Source of the DNA: Arachis hypogaea
Taxonomy: Eukaryota; Streptophyta; Magnoliopsida; Fabales; Fabaceae
Length of the DNA: 64,000 bases
Reading direction: 5' to 3'
Assembly (NCBI RefSeq): GCF_003086295.3
Contig: NC_092054.1
Location: 54,171,353 to 54,235,352, forward strand
In this document: one piece after another, positions 11,341 through 21,127 of the stretch
How the letters are laid out: the number at the start of each line of letters is the position of its first letter
Numbering within the stretch: position 1 is the first letter of the stretch
Notes under the pieces: generated by a model
The model's input: only the letters and a program-made list of their open reading frames with translations
What the model was told of the DNA's origin: nothing
Databases searched by the model: none
Program-made: the position numbers and the translations under genes

Positions 11341-11432
11341 GTTGCAATAGAGTGCTAAAGTTGTTGATTGGATTTTATTTATTTGCATTTTATTTTATTT
11401 TACTACTATGAGCTGCTTGTTTCTTTCGTTGG

Positions 11433-13268
11433 ATGACGCGTTCGCTTCCTGACCCAAGCTTGCTAGTATTCGATCCTGAGATTGAAAGAATTATTTCACG
11501 AATAAGGCAAGCTCGGCGTCAGTTAGTCCTCTCTGAGGGCGGATCTAAAACGTCACTTGAAAAAGAAACCAGCCCCCGTTCTACTGATTTGGTTGTTTTA
11601 CGTGCAGGTAACATGGCAGCAGCTAGGAGAGTTACTATCCAGGAGGCTGGAGCCCCTGATTTTACAATGCAACCATTTCAAGCGCATCACCCAGCGGTGG
11701 CTACAGACTTTGAAATAAAGACCGCACTGCTCAATTTGATGCCCAAGTTTCATGGCTTGCCTACTCAAGAGCCTATCAAGCACCTGAGAGATTTTCAAGC
11801 AGCCTGTTCTACTGTCAGGCGTGATGGTGCAGATGAAACTTCAATTTTGTTGAAAACTTTCCTGTTTTCTCTTGAGGGGAAGACAAGAGAGTGGTACTAC
11901 ACTCAACCAGCAGCAATTGTATCCAACTGGGATACACTGAGAAGAGAATTCTTGGAAAAGTTCTTTCCAGCTGAAGTTATTAATAAACTGAGGAAAGATA
12001 TTTCCATGATTGTTCAGGAAGATTCTGAAACTCTCTATGAGTACTGGGAGCGCTTCAATAATCTTCTGGAGGCTTGCCCCCACCATATGATTGACAAGAT
12101 AGTGTTACTCGGTTACGTCACACAAGGCATGAGGCCCCAAGACAATACCACATTGGAAAGTGCTAGCAATGGGTCTATGAAAAAGTACAAGACCACCGAT
12201 GAGGCATGGCAATTGATCAACGACTTAGCTGAATCTACTAGGAATCACAGGCAGAAACAAGGCCGTGCAAAAGCTATTGCAGAAGTATCCTCTAGCAGAG
12301 AGACTACTGCTTTAATTCAGAGTATATGTGAAATGACCAACTTGCTGAAGCAGATGCAATTGAATCAACAACAAGTTCAGCAAGCTCAACCTTCTCCACC
12401 ACAGCAAAACCAACAGTTAGTCCCACAGAGAGTTTGTGGAGTCTGTGCTGATTATAGCCATTATACTGATGAATGTCCGCAGCTCCAGCAGGAAGACAAC
12501 ACCGTGGCAGCCATTTATAACTTCTATGACTGCCCCAACCAAGGGTACAATCAAAGTGGCAATTACAACCATGGATGGCAGGACAATTCTAACCAGAATT
12601 GGAGGGAGAACAACAACAACAGAGGAGGCAGAGATAATCAGGGGAATCAGAGGTGGAATAACAACAACAACAGGCAGCAGAACCGGTACCAGCCTTACAG
12701 AGCACCTCACCTGAGGCAATCCCAAGGACCACAGAATACCCAACAGCAGACCTCTCAAATTACCTATCCTTCTTCTTCTGCTAATGATGACTTACTACAA
12801 TCAATTGATCGGAGACAGCAGACCATAGAAAATAACATTAATGCCACTCTGAATGATCTGAACGCTACTTTGCAAGCTCTTGTCTCACAGATTGGTTCAA
12901 TGAATAACTCCAATAATCAACCTTTGAGCTCCATTGGAATTCCCTCTCAACCATTACCCAATCCCAAGGGTGGTATTAATGCCATCACCCTAAGGTCCGG
13001 AACCACACTGCAGGAGAGGAACCAGGAGGAGCCAAGCTCACCAGAACACGCCTCAGCTGAAGAGGTAGTGGAAATAGAAGATGTTGAAGAGGAAGAAGAC
13101 ATACAGGACATAGCTGAAAAAGAAGAAGCTCAACCACAGGAGGAAGCATCAAAAGGCGCAGACATTGTAGAAGACACCACTCCTATTCCATTTCCACAAC
13201 TTGCGAGGAAGCCCAGGAAGCAGCTGGAACCTGATCCAAAAATGGTAGAGATATTCAAAAAAGGTTGA
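11433..13268 (+). CDS. gag: Gag polyprotein, Athila-type
   Basis: 611 codons; makes the capsid and nucleocapsid of virus-like particles. The start at 11433 follows the PBS by about 90 nt and matches the start in the minus-strand copy at 2598. The capsid (retrotransposon gag) domain is at roughly residues 100-270, with FHGLP, WYYTQP and LRREFLEKFFPAEV. A canonical CCHC zinc knuckle, C-X2-C-X4-H-X4-C, is at residues 335-348 (CGVCADYSHYTDEC). An Asn/Gly/Gln-rich region and an acidic segment (about 540-575) follow. The frame closes just after FKKG because a run of A has one more base than in the copy at 1-2598, disconnecting gag from the protease frame. Athila elements normally make one Gag-Pol reading frame, so this is an inactivating frameshift. 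Confidence 0.9.
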   Translation: MTRSLPDPSLLVFDPEIERIISRIRQARRQLVLSEGGSKTSLEKETSPRSTDLVVLRAGNMAAARRVTIQEAGAPDFTMQPFQAHHPAVATDFEIKTALLNLMPKFHGLPTQEPIKHLRDFQAACSTVRRDGADETSILLKTFLFSLEGKTREWYYTQPAAIVSNWDTLRREFLEKFFPAEVINKLRKDISMIVQEDSETLYEYWERFNNLLEACPHHMIDKIVLLGYVTQGMRPQDNTTLESASNGSMKKYKTTDEAWQLINDLAESTRNHRQKQGRAKAIAEVSSSRETTALIQSICEMTNLLKQMQLNQQQVQQAQPSPPQQNQQLVPQRVCGVCADYSHYTDECPQLQQEDNTVAAIYNFYDCPNQGYNQSGNYNHGWQDNSNQNWRENNNNRGGRDNQGNQRWNNNNNRQQNRYQPYRAPHLRQSQGPQNTQQQTSQITYPSSSANDDLLQSIDRRQQTIENNINATLNDLNATLQALVSQIGSMNNSNNQPLSSIGIPSQPLPNPKGGINAITLRSGTTLQERNQEEPSSPEHASAEEVVEIEDVEEEEDIQDIAEKEEAQPQEEASKGADIVEDTTPIPFPQLARKPRKQLEPDPKMVEIFKKG

Positions 13269-16200
13269 GGTAACTGTTCCTCTATTTGATGTTATTCAAC
13301 AGGTACCTAAGTATGCAAAGTTTCTAAAAGATTTATGTATACATAAAGACAAAATTAATGAATTAGAAACTATTCCTTTAGGTAGTTCCATATCTGCTTT
13401 AATGGAAGGTTTACTTGAAAAGTGTAGTGACCCAGGTCCTTGTATAGTTAATTGTACTATTGGTGGTGTGATAATTTCTGACTGCATGTGTGATTTAGGA
13501 GCATGTGTGAGTATAATACCTTTATCTATATATGATGTTTTGAGGCTCCCTCCCTTAAAAAGGTCGGCAGCTCGTTTTGTGTTAGCAGATAAAAGCATTA
13601 TTACAGTGGTTGGAGTTGCTGAAGATGTTTTAGTGGGCATTAAGGGACTCACGTTCCCCACTGATTTTTATATCCCGGAAATGCCCCAAAATGATTCAGA
13701 CAAGCCATCATCAATCCTACTCGGAAGGCCATTCTTGAAGACCTCAAAGTTTAAATTAGATGTTTTTTCAAGAACATACTCTTTTGAAATAGATGGCCGA
13801 ATAGTGATCTTCAACCTGAATGGAGTTATGACGCATCCTCCAGAGGATCACTCTATCCTCAAGAGTGACATTATAGATGAAACCGTGGCTGAAGTCCATC
13901 AGGAGGAACTTGAAGAGAAGCACACAGGACAAGGTCCAAGTGTGGGGACATTCTCAGAGGACAATGACAGTGCTTTGCCATTATTACCAGCTCCAGACAA
14001 CCCAGAGCCTGACCATGATCAGAAGTTAGAGCTAAAACCCCTTCCTCCACACCTCAAATATGCTTACCTTGAAGACAAGCAGAAGTTTCCAGTTATCATT
14101 GCAAGGGAGCTCACTTCTCAACAAGAAGAGTAATTACTTGGTGTGCTGAGGAGACACAAAAAGGTAATTGGTTGGAGTTTGGCAGACATAGTAGGTATCA
14201 ACCCTCAAGTCTGTGAGCATAGAATATTTTTAGAAGAGGGAGCAAGACTTGTCTGTCAACCATTGAGAAGACTGAACCCCACTATCCTCGAGGTTGTCAA
14301 AAAGGAAGTGACCAGACTACTGGAGGCAGACATCATCTACCCCATCTTAGACAGTGAATGGGTGAGCCCGGTACAAGTAGTGCCAAAGAAGTCTAGAGTT
14401 ACTACAGTGAAGAATTAGCATGGAGAGCTCATAGCAACCAGAATTCAGAACGCCTGGAGGGTCTGCATTGACTATAGATGCCTCAACCAAGCCACCCGTA
14501 AGGATCACTATCCTCTTCCATTCATTGATCAAATGCTGGATCGCCTGTCAGGTAAATCACATTATTGTTTTTTAGATGGTTACACAGGTTATTTCCAGAT
14601 TCATATAGCTCCTGAGGATCAGGAAAAGACCACTTTTACATGTCCTTTTGGGACTTATGCTTACAAGAGAATGCCCTTTGGCTTGTGCAATGCACCAGCT
14701 ACTTTTCAGTGGTGCATGATAAGTCTTTTCTCTGATCTTATTGAGGACTGCATGGAAGTTTTTATGGATGATTTTAGTGTTTATGGTGATTCCTTTAGCC
14801 TTTGCTTAGATGGATTATCTAGAGTATTAGATAGATGTGTCAGTACAAATCTTGTATTAAATTTTGAAAAATGTCACTTTGTGGTTAAACAAGGGATTGT
14901 ACTAGGACATGTTATGTCTAATACTGGTATTTCTGTAGATCCAGCAAAGGTGGATGTTATTTCTAGTTTACCTTACCCCTCTTCTATGAGGGAAGTCCGT
15001 TCGTTCCTTGGCCATGCAGGTTTTTACAGGAGATTCATTAAGGACTTCAGTAAGGTAGCACTTCCCTTATCCAAGCTACTGCAGAAAGATATTGAGTTCG
15101 AGTTCAGTAAAAATTGCAAACAAGCGTTTGATAAGTTGAAAACCGTCCTGACTCAAGCTCCAATTGTGAGAGGGCCAGACTGGAGCCAACCATTTGAAAT
15201 AATGTGTGATGCTTCCAACCATGCCGTAGGAGCAGCACTGGCTCAGCATGAAGGTAATGATCCTTTTGTTGTTGCTCACGCGTCTAAAACTTTAGATGCC
15301 GCTCAGTCGAATTACACTACTACTGAGAAAGAGCTTCTTGCTATTGTTTTTGCTCTGGATAAATTCCGAGCCTATTTACTTGGTACTAAAGTAGTAGTGT
15401 ATTCAGACCACACAGCTCTAAAGTATTTATTAGCTAAAAAGGAGTCCAAACCAAGGCTTATACGTTGGATACTGCTATTACAAGAATTTGATTTGAAAAT
15501 TAAGGACAGGAGTGGTAACCAGAATTTAGTGGCAGACTACTTGAGTCACCTTGAACATATTACAGATGACTCCACTCCTATAGCTGATAATTTCCCATTT
15601 GATAACCTGCAAGCAGTATCTTAGATAGCCCCTTGGTATGCACCTGTAGCTAATTATCTAGTTAGCCGCACCTTCCCTCCGAACTTTTCTAAGTATCAAA
15701 GAGACAAGCTGAAAAGTGAGTCTAAATATTATATATGGGATGACCCATATTTATGGAGATGTGGTGCTGACCAGGTAATTAGACGGTGTGTTCTTCAATC
15801 AGAATTCCAGTCCATCTTAGAGGCCTGTCACTCATCTGAGAGTGGAGGACATTTTGGCCCTCAAAGGACTGCTAGAAAAATCTTAGACTATGGATTCTGG
15901 TGGCCTATTCTTTTTAGAGACGCTGCTGAATTTTGTAGATCTTGTTTTCCCTGCCAAAAATTTGGTAATATATCCAGGAAGGATGAGATGCCTCAATAAA
16001 TTATGCTTTTCTGTGATATTTTTTATGTTTGGGGCATTGACTTCATGGGTCCATTTTCAAATTCTAATGGTTATTTATATATATTGTTAGCTGTAGATTA
16101 CGTTTCCAAATGGGTGGAAGCAATTCCTACCCGCACTGATGATGCTAACACTATTGTTTCCTTTGTGAGAAACCATATTGTTTGTCACTTTGGATCACCA

Positions 16201-16937
16201 CGAGCAATCATTAGCGATCAAGGCACCCATTTTTATAACAGGAGACTAACCGGATTAATGAAGAAGCATGGGATAATTCATAAGGTTGCAACAGCATGCC
16301 ACCCTCAGACTAATGGGCAAGCCGAGGTGTCAAACAGAGAAATAAAGCGTATCTTGCAGAAGATAGTCAAACCTCATAGAAGAGACTGGAGCACCAGGCT
16401 ACAAGATGCACTTTGGGTGTACAGAACCGCATACAAAACACCCATTGGGATGAGTCCTTTCCGCTTAGTTTATGGAAAAGCTTGTCATCTCCCTGTTGAA
16501 GTAGAGCACAAAGCCTTCTGGGCAGTAAAGGAGTGCAACATGGGAATTGAAAAAGCCGGAGCTGAAGGAGATTACAACTGTAAGAATTGGAAAGCCTTCG
16601 CCTGGAAGCTTATGAGAACTCAAGACTATACAAGGAGAAGATGAAGGCTGTACATGATTAGCACATCAGGAGGAAAGAGTTCCAACTGGAGGATTTAGTC
16701 CTCCTTTACAAATCTCGACTGAGGCTCATGCCAGGCAAGTTAAGATCAAGATGGGAAGGTCCATACAGAGTAGAGAAGGCCGAACCGTACGGAGTTTATC
16801 ACCTATGCCATCCTTCAAGCTCTGAACTTATCAAAGTTAATGGACATCGTTTAAAGCTATACCATGGCGAGCAGCTGAAGAAAAACAAGGAGCTCGAGAT
16901 CATCCTCTTGGAAGATCCCCACATAGCCGAAGACTGA
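13265..16937 (+). pseudogene. pol: Pol: protease, reverse transcriptase, RNase H, integrase (broken)
   Basis: Domains in order: retropepsin (CDLGACVSIIP, about 13490); RT, including [11 protein letters not shown] and the catalytic FMDDF (about 14690-14775); RNase H with [28 protein letters not shown] and VADYLSHL (about 15205-15550); integrase with an HHCC finger (CHSSESGGHFG to CRSCFPCQK, about 15828-15960), first Asp near [10 protein letters not shown], second in ISDQGTHF and the Glu in [11 protein letters not shown]; then a C-terminal tail ending at 16937. One frame carries most of it, interrupted by stops at 14131-14133, 14416-14418, 15622-15624 and 15997-15999. A frameshift near 16570-16600 moves the tail to another frame. 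All catalytic residues I checked are present, so decay is by stops and indels, not loss of motifs. Confidence 0.92.
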
Positions 16938-16945
16938 GCTAGTGG

Positions 16946-16998
16946 AGCGTCCAACTTACGGACGTTAAAGCAAAGTGCAAGGTGGGAGACAACTCACC
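16946..16998 (+). other. Post-pol double hairpin
   Basis: Stem 1 AGCGTCC/GGACGTT (16946-16966) has loop AACTTAC. Stem 2 GGTGGG/CTCACC (16981-16998) has loop AGACAA; one C-to-T change turns a G-C pair into G-U without breaking the stem. It lies 9 nt after the pol stop. Confidence 0.72.
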
Positions 16999-16999
16999 A

Positions 17000-18390
17000 T
17001 GGTATGATCGTTCTTTTCCTTATTTTTTATTTTCTTATTCAATAACTCTTCTCTTTATTAGTACATTTCGTGCATCTGTATCTGCATATTTTTATTTAAA
17101 AAAAAAAACGTTACGCGACGCGACCGCATCATTGACGCGTCCGCGTCGCAAGGAGATGGGAGAAAATAATAAACAAACAGAGAGTCACGCAGGAGCGTGG
17201 CTGGAGGTGTGCCCGTGGCACAAATCGCCCCACGTGACCGCATGCCCCATGCGACCGCGTGCCCCACGCGGCCGCGTGCCCCACGCGGCCGCGTGACCTG
17301 GATTTCGACGTAACAAGAGTGCACGACCGAAAGTTGTGCTAGAGTAGTGCTGGATTGGTACTGAGCGCATAATCCTTTCCACGCGGCCGCGTGAGCGACA
17401 CGACCACGTCATATCCCTCTACCAGCCCACTCACGCGATCGCATGCCCCATGCGATCGCGTCACCCAAAATTTGGCACGAATATGATTTTGAATAGAGAG
17501 TTGTGCGAGTGCGAGGCTACCCTCGCGCCATTAGCCTTAAACGGGCCACGCGACCGCGTTAATTAGTTTCAACGCAAGTCGCGCGACCGCGTGCCTCACG
17601 CGACCGCGTCGCTTGCGCCGCACAGTTTTCCTGATTTGCCAATTATCTTATCTTTTTCTCCCCAAATCCTATTTTGTCTTTTCCCTCCTTATTTCTTCTC
17701 CCTCCCTTCCTTCCTTCTTCCTTCTTTCTCACTTTTTTTTACACTTTCTCTCTCTCACCCCCCATTAACAAGGTTTTTCTTGTTCTCCTTCCCTCCTTAC
17801 TTTTCTATTATTCTTCTTATTTTTATATGTGATCTTCTTTTCTCTTCGTTTTACCTTCATTATTCATATTGTCTTTTTCTTCCTTTTTCCTTTTTATTTG
17901 GTGTTATAAATTTATGTGAGTCATTAATTCTCATTCTATGCTTGTGGATTGTTATAAATTTGTTTGACAATTATATATATTACTTTTTCAAGGGATGCTT
18001 GCATGTTCACTTTCATACTTTCCATAACTTAATTATCGTGCATGCTATGTGTTTGTAGAAAGGCCCATATGGCATTATGCATTTTTCTACATTATCCTAC
18101 GATTCAATGCTTGATTTTCACAAATTCCCTTTACTATTGTATTAATTGGAAATTAATTGTCAATACAAACGTGATGGTTTGTTACGAGTAATGCTTGATC
18201 TATGCTACTCATGCCTTTGCCAGCATGCCAATAAACGCCTTGCATTTACTTGTCATCATATGCCCTAGCTATCTTCCATTAATGACTTTTCACATGTAGT
18301 CATGACCATGTGTTAACATCATTTACCTTTAAATGTGCATTCATAACCATCCTTTTCCGTTCTCTTCCTTGCTCTATCTCTTTGAATTTA
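17000..18390 (+). repeat. Spacer with GC-dyad array and pyrimidine-rich leader
   Basis: 17113-17620 holds many dyads (ACGCGACCGCGT, ACGCGGCCGCGTG, ACGCGATCGCAT), the same motif class as in the LTR at 10175-10320. 17640-17900 is a C/T-rich tract (plus strand). No convincing ORF; the 155-codon frame at 17591-18058 is the translation of this tract. In Athila elements this region separates pol from the env-like ORF. Confidence 0.75.
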
Positions 18391-18416
18391 ATTTTCTTTC
18401 TCTTCCCTTTTTCAGG
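18391..18416 (+). promoter_or_regulatory. Candidate 3' splice site directly before env-like ORF
   Basis: A pyrimidine tract ends in CAG|G one base before the ATG at 18417. The same layout (pyrimidines, CAG, G, ATG) precedes the env-like ORF at 32831 and the remnant starting at 6597. This suggests the ORF is expressed from a spliced subgenomic RNA. The donor is not identified. Confidence 0.5.
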
Positions 18417-19670
18417 ATGCCCACCAAGAAAGGAAAGGAGAAAGCCACACCCAAACAACCAGCAAGAAGAGGAACGAAAATAGCATTAGTGGCAGAACCT
18501 TCTTCAACTGCAGTTAAGCCCTCAACAAAGAAAATTAAGAGGATTATAAAAGTTGATGATAAAGAAAGACCCTTCTCAGCAAAGGACACTGCGCGATTCC
18601 CCAATCGCTACTGTGAGCAGATGTTCCCCATCCTGGCAGAAAGGAGTTACAACAATGAATACCTTCTTCTCCTCCCAAACCATATTGCTACATTTGTTGA
18701 GCCGCAGATTACACGAAGACAATGGGATTTCCTACAGAGACAGCCAAGGCAGTTCAATCTTTCTTGGGTAGTCGAGTTTTACTCCAACTTCCACCTACCA
18801 ACCCTGCAATCTGTCTACGTCCGTCAGAAGCAAGTCCCCATTACAGAAGAGGCCATTCAACAAGCTCTAGGTCTTCCCCCCGTTCCAGAAGGATTGGATG
18901 CCTTTCAAGAAGCCGCACTCAAGCGCCAGCTGTACCAATTCGACTGGGACGCCGTTCTCAGAGTCATCGCACTACCTGGCAGCCGATGGATCTACGGATA
19001 CCATCGTACCCGCCCTAAGGGAATTTCGGCTTCAGCACTTACCTTGGAGGCTCGCGTATGGGCACAGATCATGTCCCATTACGTCTTTCCGAGCACTCAC
19101 GAATCCTCCTTCACTGCGGACATGGCCGTTCTACTATGATGCATCCTTACAGACCAACCTTTGAATCTACCAAGACATATCTGGAATGCCATGGGACACG
19201 TATAAATTGCGGGCAACTCACCTTTCCCCGCCCTGGTCTCAGATCTTGTCTCAGCCGCCGGAGTCTCCTACAGAGCTGAGGACACCAAAGCCATGCTTCT
19301 CCGGGATGATCAGTATGTCCCTAACGGGAAGTACCTTAGACTTCCAGCAGCCACTATCAGCCAGCCTACTGAACCAGTTGAAGATATTCCTTCTTCAACA
19401 CCACAAGCATCCACTACTGACCAACTGCTCCAGCAGATACTTGCAAGGTTGGATTGGCAGGAACAGAAAGCTAAGATGAGAGAGCACCGTAACAAGCGCC
19501 GATTCACATACCTCAAGGAGCTGATTATGGGAAAATTCAAGGACTCAGACACCCCCGACTCCACTTCCTTTACCAGTACAGGGAGCCACGATGGCCCCGA
19601 CGATGGAGATACTGCTACCAACCCACCTTTGTTCCTGACAGATGGCACCGAGGACGGTGCAAAGCCTTAA
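18417..19670 (+). pseudogene. Env-like / putative plant transposon protein ORF, two stops
   Basis: 418 codons in one frame from MPTKKGKEK to the stop fused to the downstream hairpin module. The basic, Lys/Pro-rich N-terminus is followed by a globular region with NRYCEQMFPIL, WVVEFYSNFHLP, TEEAIQQALGLP, FDWDAVLR and IMSHYVFPSTHES, shared with 32831-33360/42857-43767. I associate this block with the Pfam family named putative plant transposon protein (PF20167, from memory). The C-terminus is Ser/Thr/Asp-rich. No signal peptide or clear membrane segment is visible, so a true envelope role is doubtful. Stops at 19137-19139 (TGA) and 19203-19205 (TAA) break it. Confidence 0.8.
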
Positions 19671-19682
19671 GTGTGGGGAGGT
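19645..19682 (+). other. Internal AGGA-loop hairpin plus purine tract
   Basis: Perfect stem GCACCG/CGGTGC (19645-19660) with loop AGGA, 6 nt, then TTAAGTGTGGGGAGG. It overlaps the last codons and stop of the env-like ORF. It is nearly the same module as the true PPT at 21091-21127, placed 1.45 kb upstream, so it could act as a second plus-strand priming site or an RNA processing signal. Confidence 0.7.
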
Positions 19683-21090
19683 CGGTCAGCACCTGACTTC
19701 CGGAGGTAATTTCTCTTTCCTAAACACCAATAAATGAGGATATTTAGTTAGATTTTTCTTTTGTAGAATAGGATAAATTGCATAGTAATAGGTTATTTGC
19801 ATGCATGTTCTGTTTGATTGAAAAGACAATAGGTTTCTTCGAAGACCCTATCTTTGGAACAAAATTTCACTAATTTTAATCAAAATTTTTATGTTAAATT
19901 TGCTTGAAGTTGTATTTGGATCATAATTTTTGAGCTAAAGAAAACACAACCTGTGAGATTTGAGCCTTTATGAATGGTTACATTATTTAACCATAACTAT
20001 TTTATTCTTGTGTGTTTACTTCTCTATAATTGTAATCTATATTTTGTTTCATCCTATATGTCCAATGTTTATTATATTTATATGTTTGCATATGATTGAG
20101 GCCATTATTTGTTTAGCCCACTTATCCAAATTAAGCCTGCCCCTTTCAATTATCTTTGTTAGCCACTTTGAGCCTTTAAATCCTATTTGTTCTATATTTT
20201 ACCACATTACTAGCCTTAAGCAGAAAAATAATTATATATCCCAAATTGAATATTTGGTTAGCTTAAGATAGAATTGTGTGAGTCAATCAAGTATGGGAAA
20301 TTGTGGGAACAAAAGATAATAAGGGAATGTGTTATGATAATGTAATGAGAATTTGGATATCTACTCATGTGGAACTATAAGAATTAAAAATCTATGTGCA
20401 TTGATAAGCTATGTTTATTTTTATGTTAATTAAAAAAAATTTCAATAAATAAATAAGAGGACAAAATTACCCCAATGTTAAGTTAAGAATTCAAAGGTCA
20501 ATGCATGTATGATAAAATTAAAATAAAAGGTTGAAACATGAGTATGGAATGTGAAAGGAATTTCTGGGTAGCTAGGTATGCATTCTAAAGTTATATAGAA
20601 TATACATAGAGGTTAGGCGAAAGCTTGGGTTAATTAAAGATTCAATTTATGAGCTTACTTAGCCATATATATATCCTTACCCTTACCTTGGCCCCATTAC
20701 AACCTTGAAAAGACCTCATGATGTTTGCATTGGTATATTAAATATTGTTGATTGGTTAGGAGAAGAACAAAAATTTAGAAAGCATGATTAGAGAAGGATA
20801 GAGTAATTACCCTATACACTAGAGAGACTAGAGTGTACATATATCTTCAGTGAGGGTTCAATGCTTGAAATTTTATGTTCCCTACTTTCATGAGTTGTCT
20901 TCTTGCATTTTTAGCTGTTCTTGCTGTATAAGAATTGAATTAGTGGAATTTAATTTGTAATTGTTTTGAAGAGCTTATTTACTTTTGATCAAGTGGACAA
21001 GAATCATATAGTTGCATTTACATATATAGGTTGCATTGCATTGCATGAGTTTCACATGTTCCTGCTCATTTATTTTATCTCCTTCAACTA
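19683..21090 (+). other. Non-coding 3' spacer
   Basis: AT-rich, 1.4 kb, no supported ORF. Counterparts are at 5023-6440 and 43811-45528, sharing ACACAACCTGTGAG and GAGGCCATTATTT-type segments. Confidence 0.7.
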
Positions 21091-21127
21091 AGCATGAGGA
21101 CATGCTAATGTTTAAGTGTGGGGAGGT
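21091..21127 (+). other. Polypurine tract with AGGA-loop hairpin
   Basis: Stem AGCATG/CATGCT (21091-21106) with loop AGGA, 4 nt spacer, then TTTAAGTGTGGGGAGGT ending at the 3' LTR boundary. The purine tract is the plus-strand primer of the element. Confidence 0.85.

Noticed and set aside
17113..17620. Regularly spaced GC-rich repeats resembling a CRISPR-like array
   Set aside because: Spacing is irregular, the repeats are 10-14 bp and variable, there are no cas genes, and the context is a plant retrotransposon.
17591..18058. 155-codon hydrophobic ORF (possible membrane protein)
   Set aside because: Ser/Pro/Leu/Phe runs come from a C/T-rich tract; the paralogous region at 22900-23225 is not conserved as protein.
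18417..19670. True viral-type envelope glycoprotein
   Set aside because: No signal peptide, membrane helix or glycoprotein-like Cys pattern; the block resembles the putative plant transposon protein group instead.
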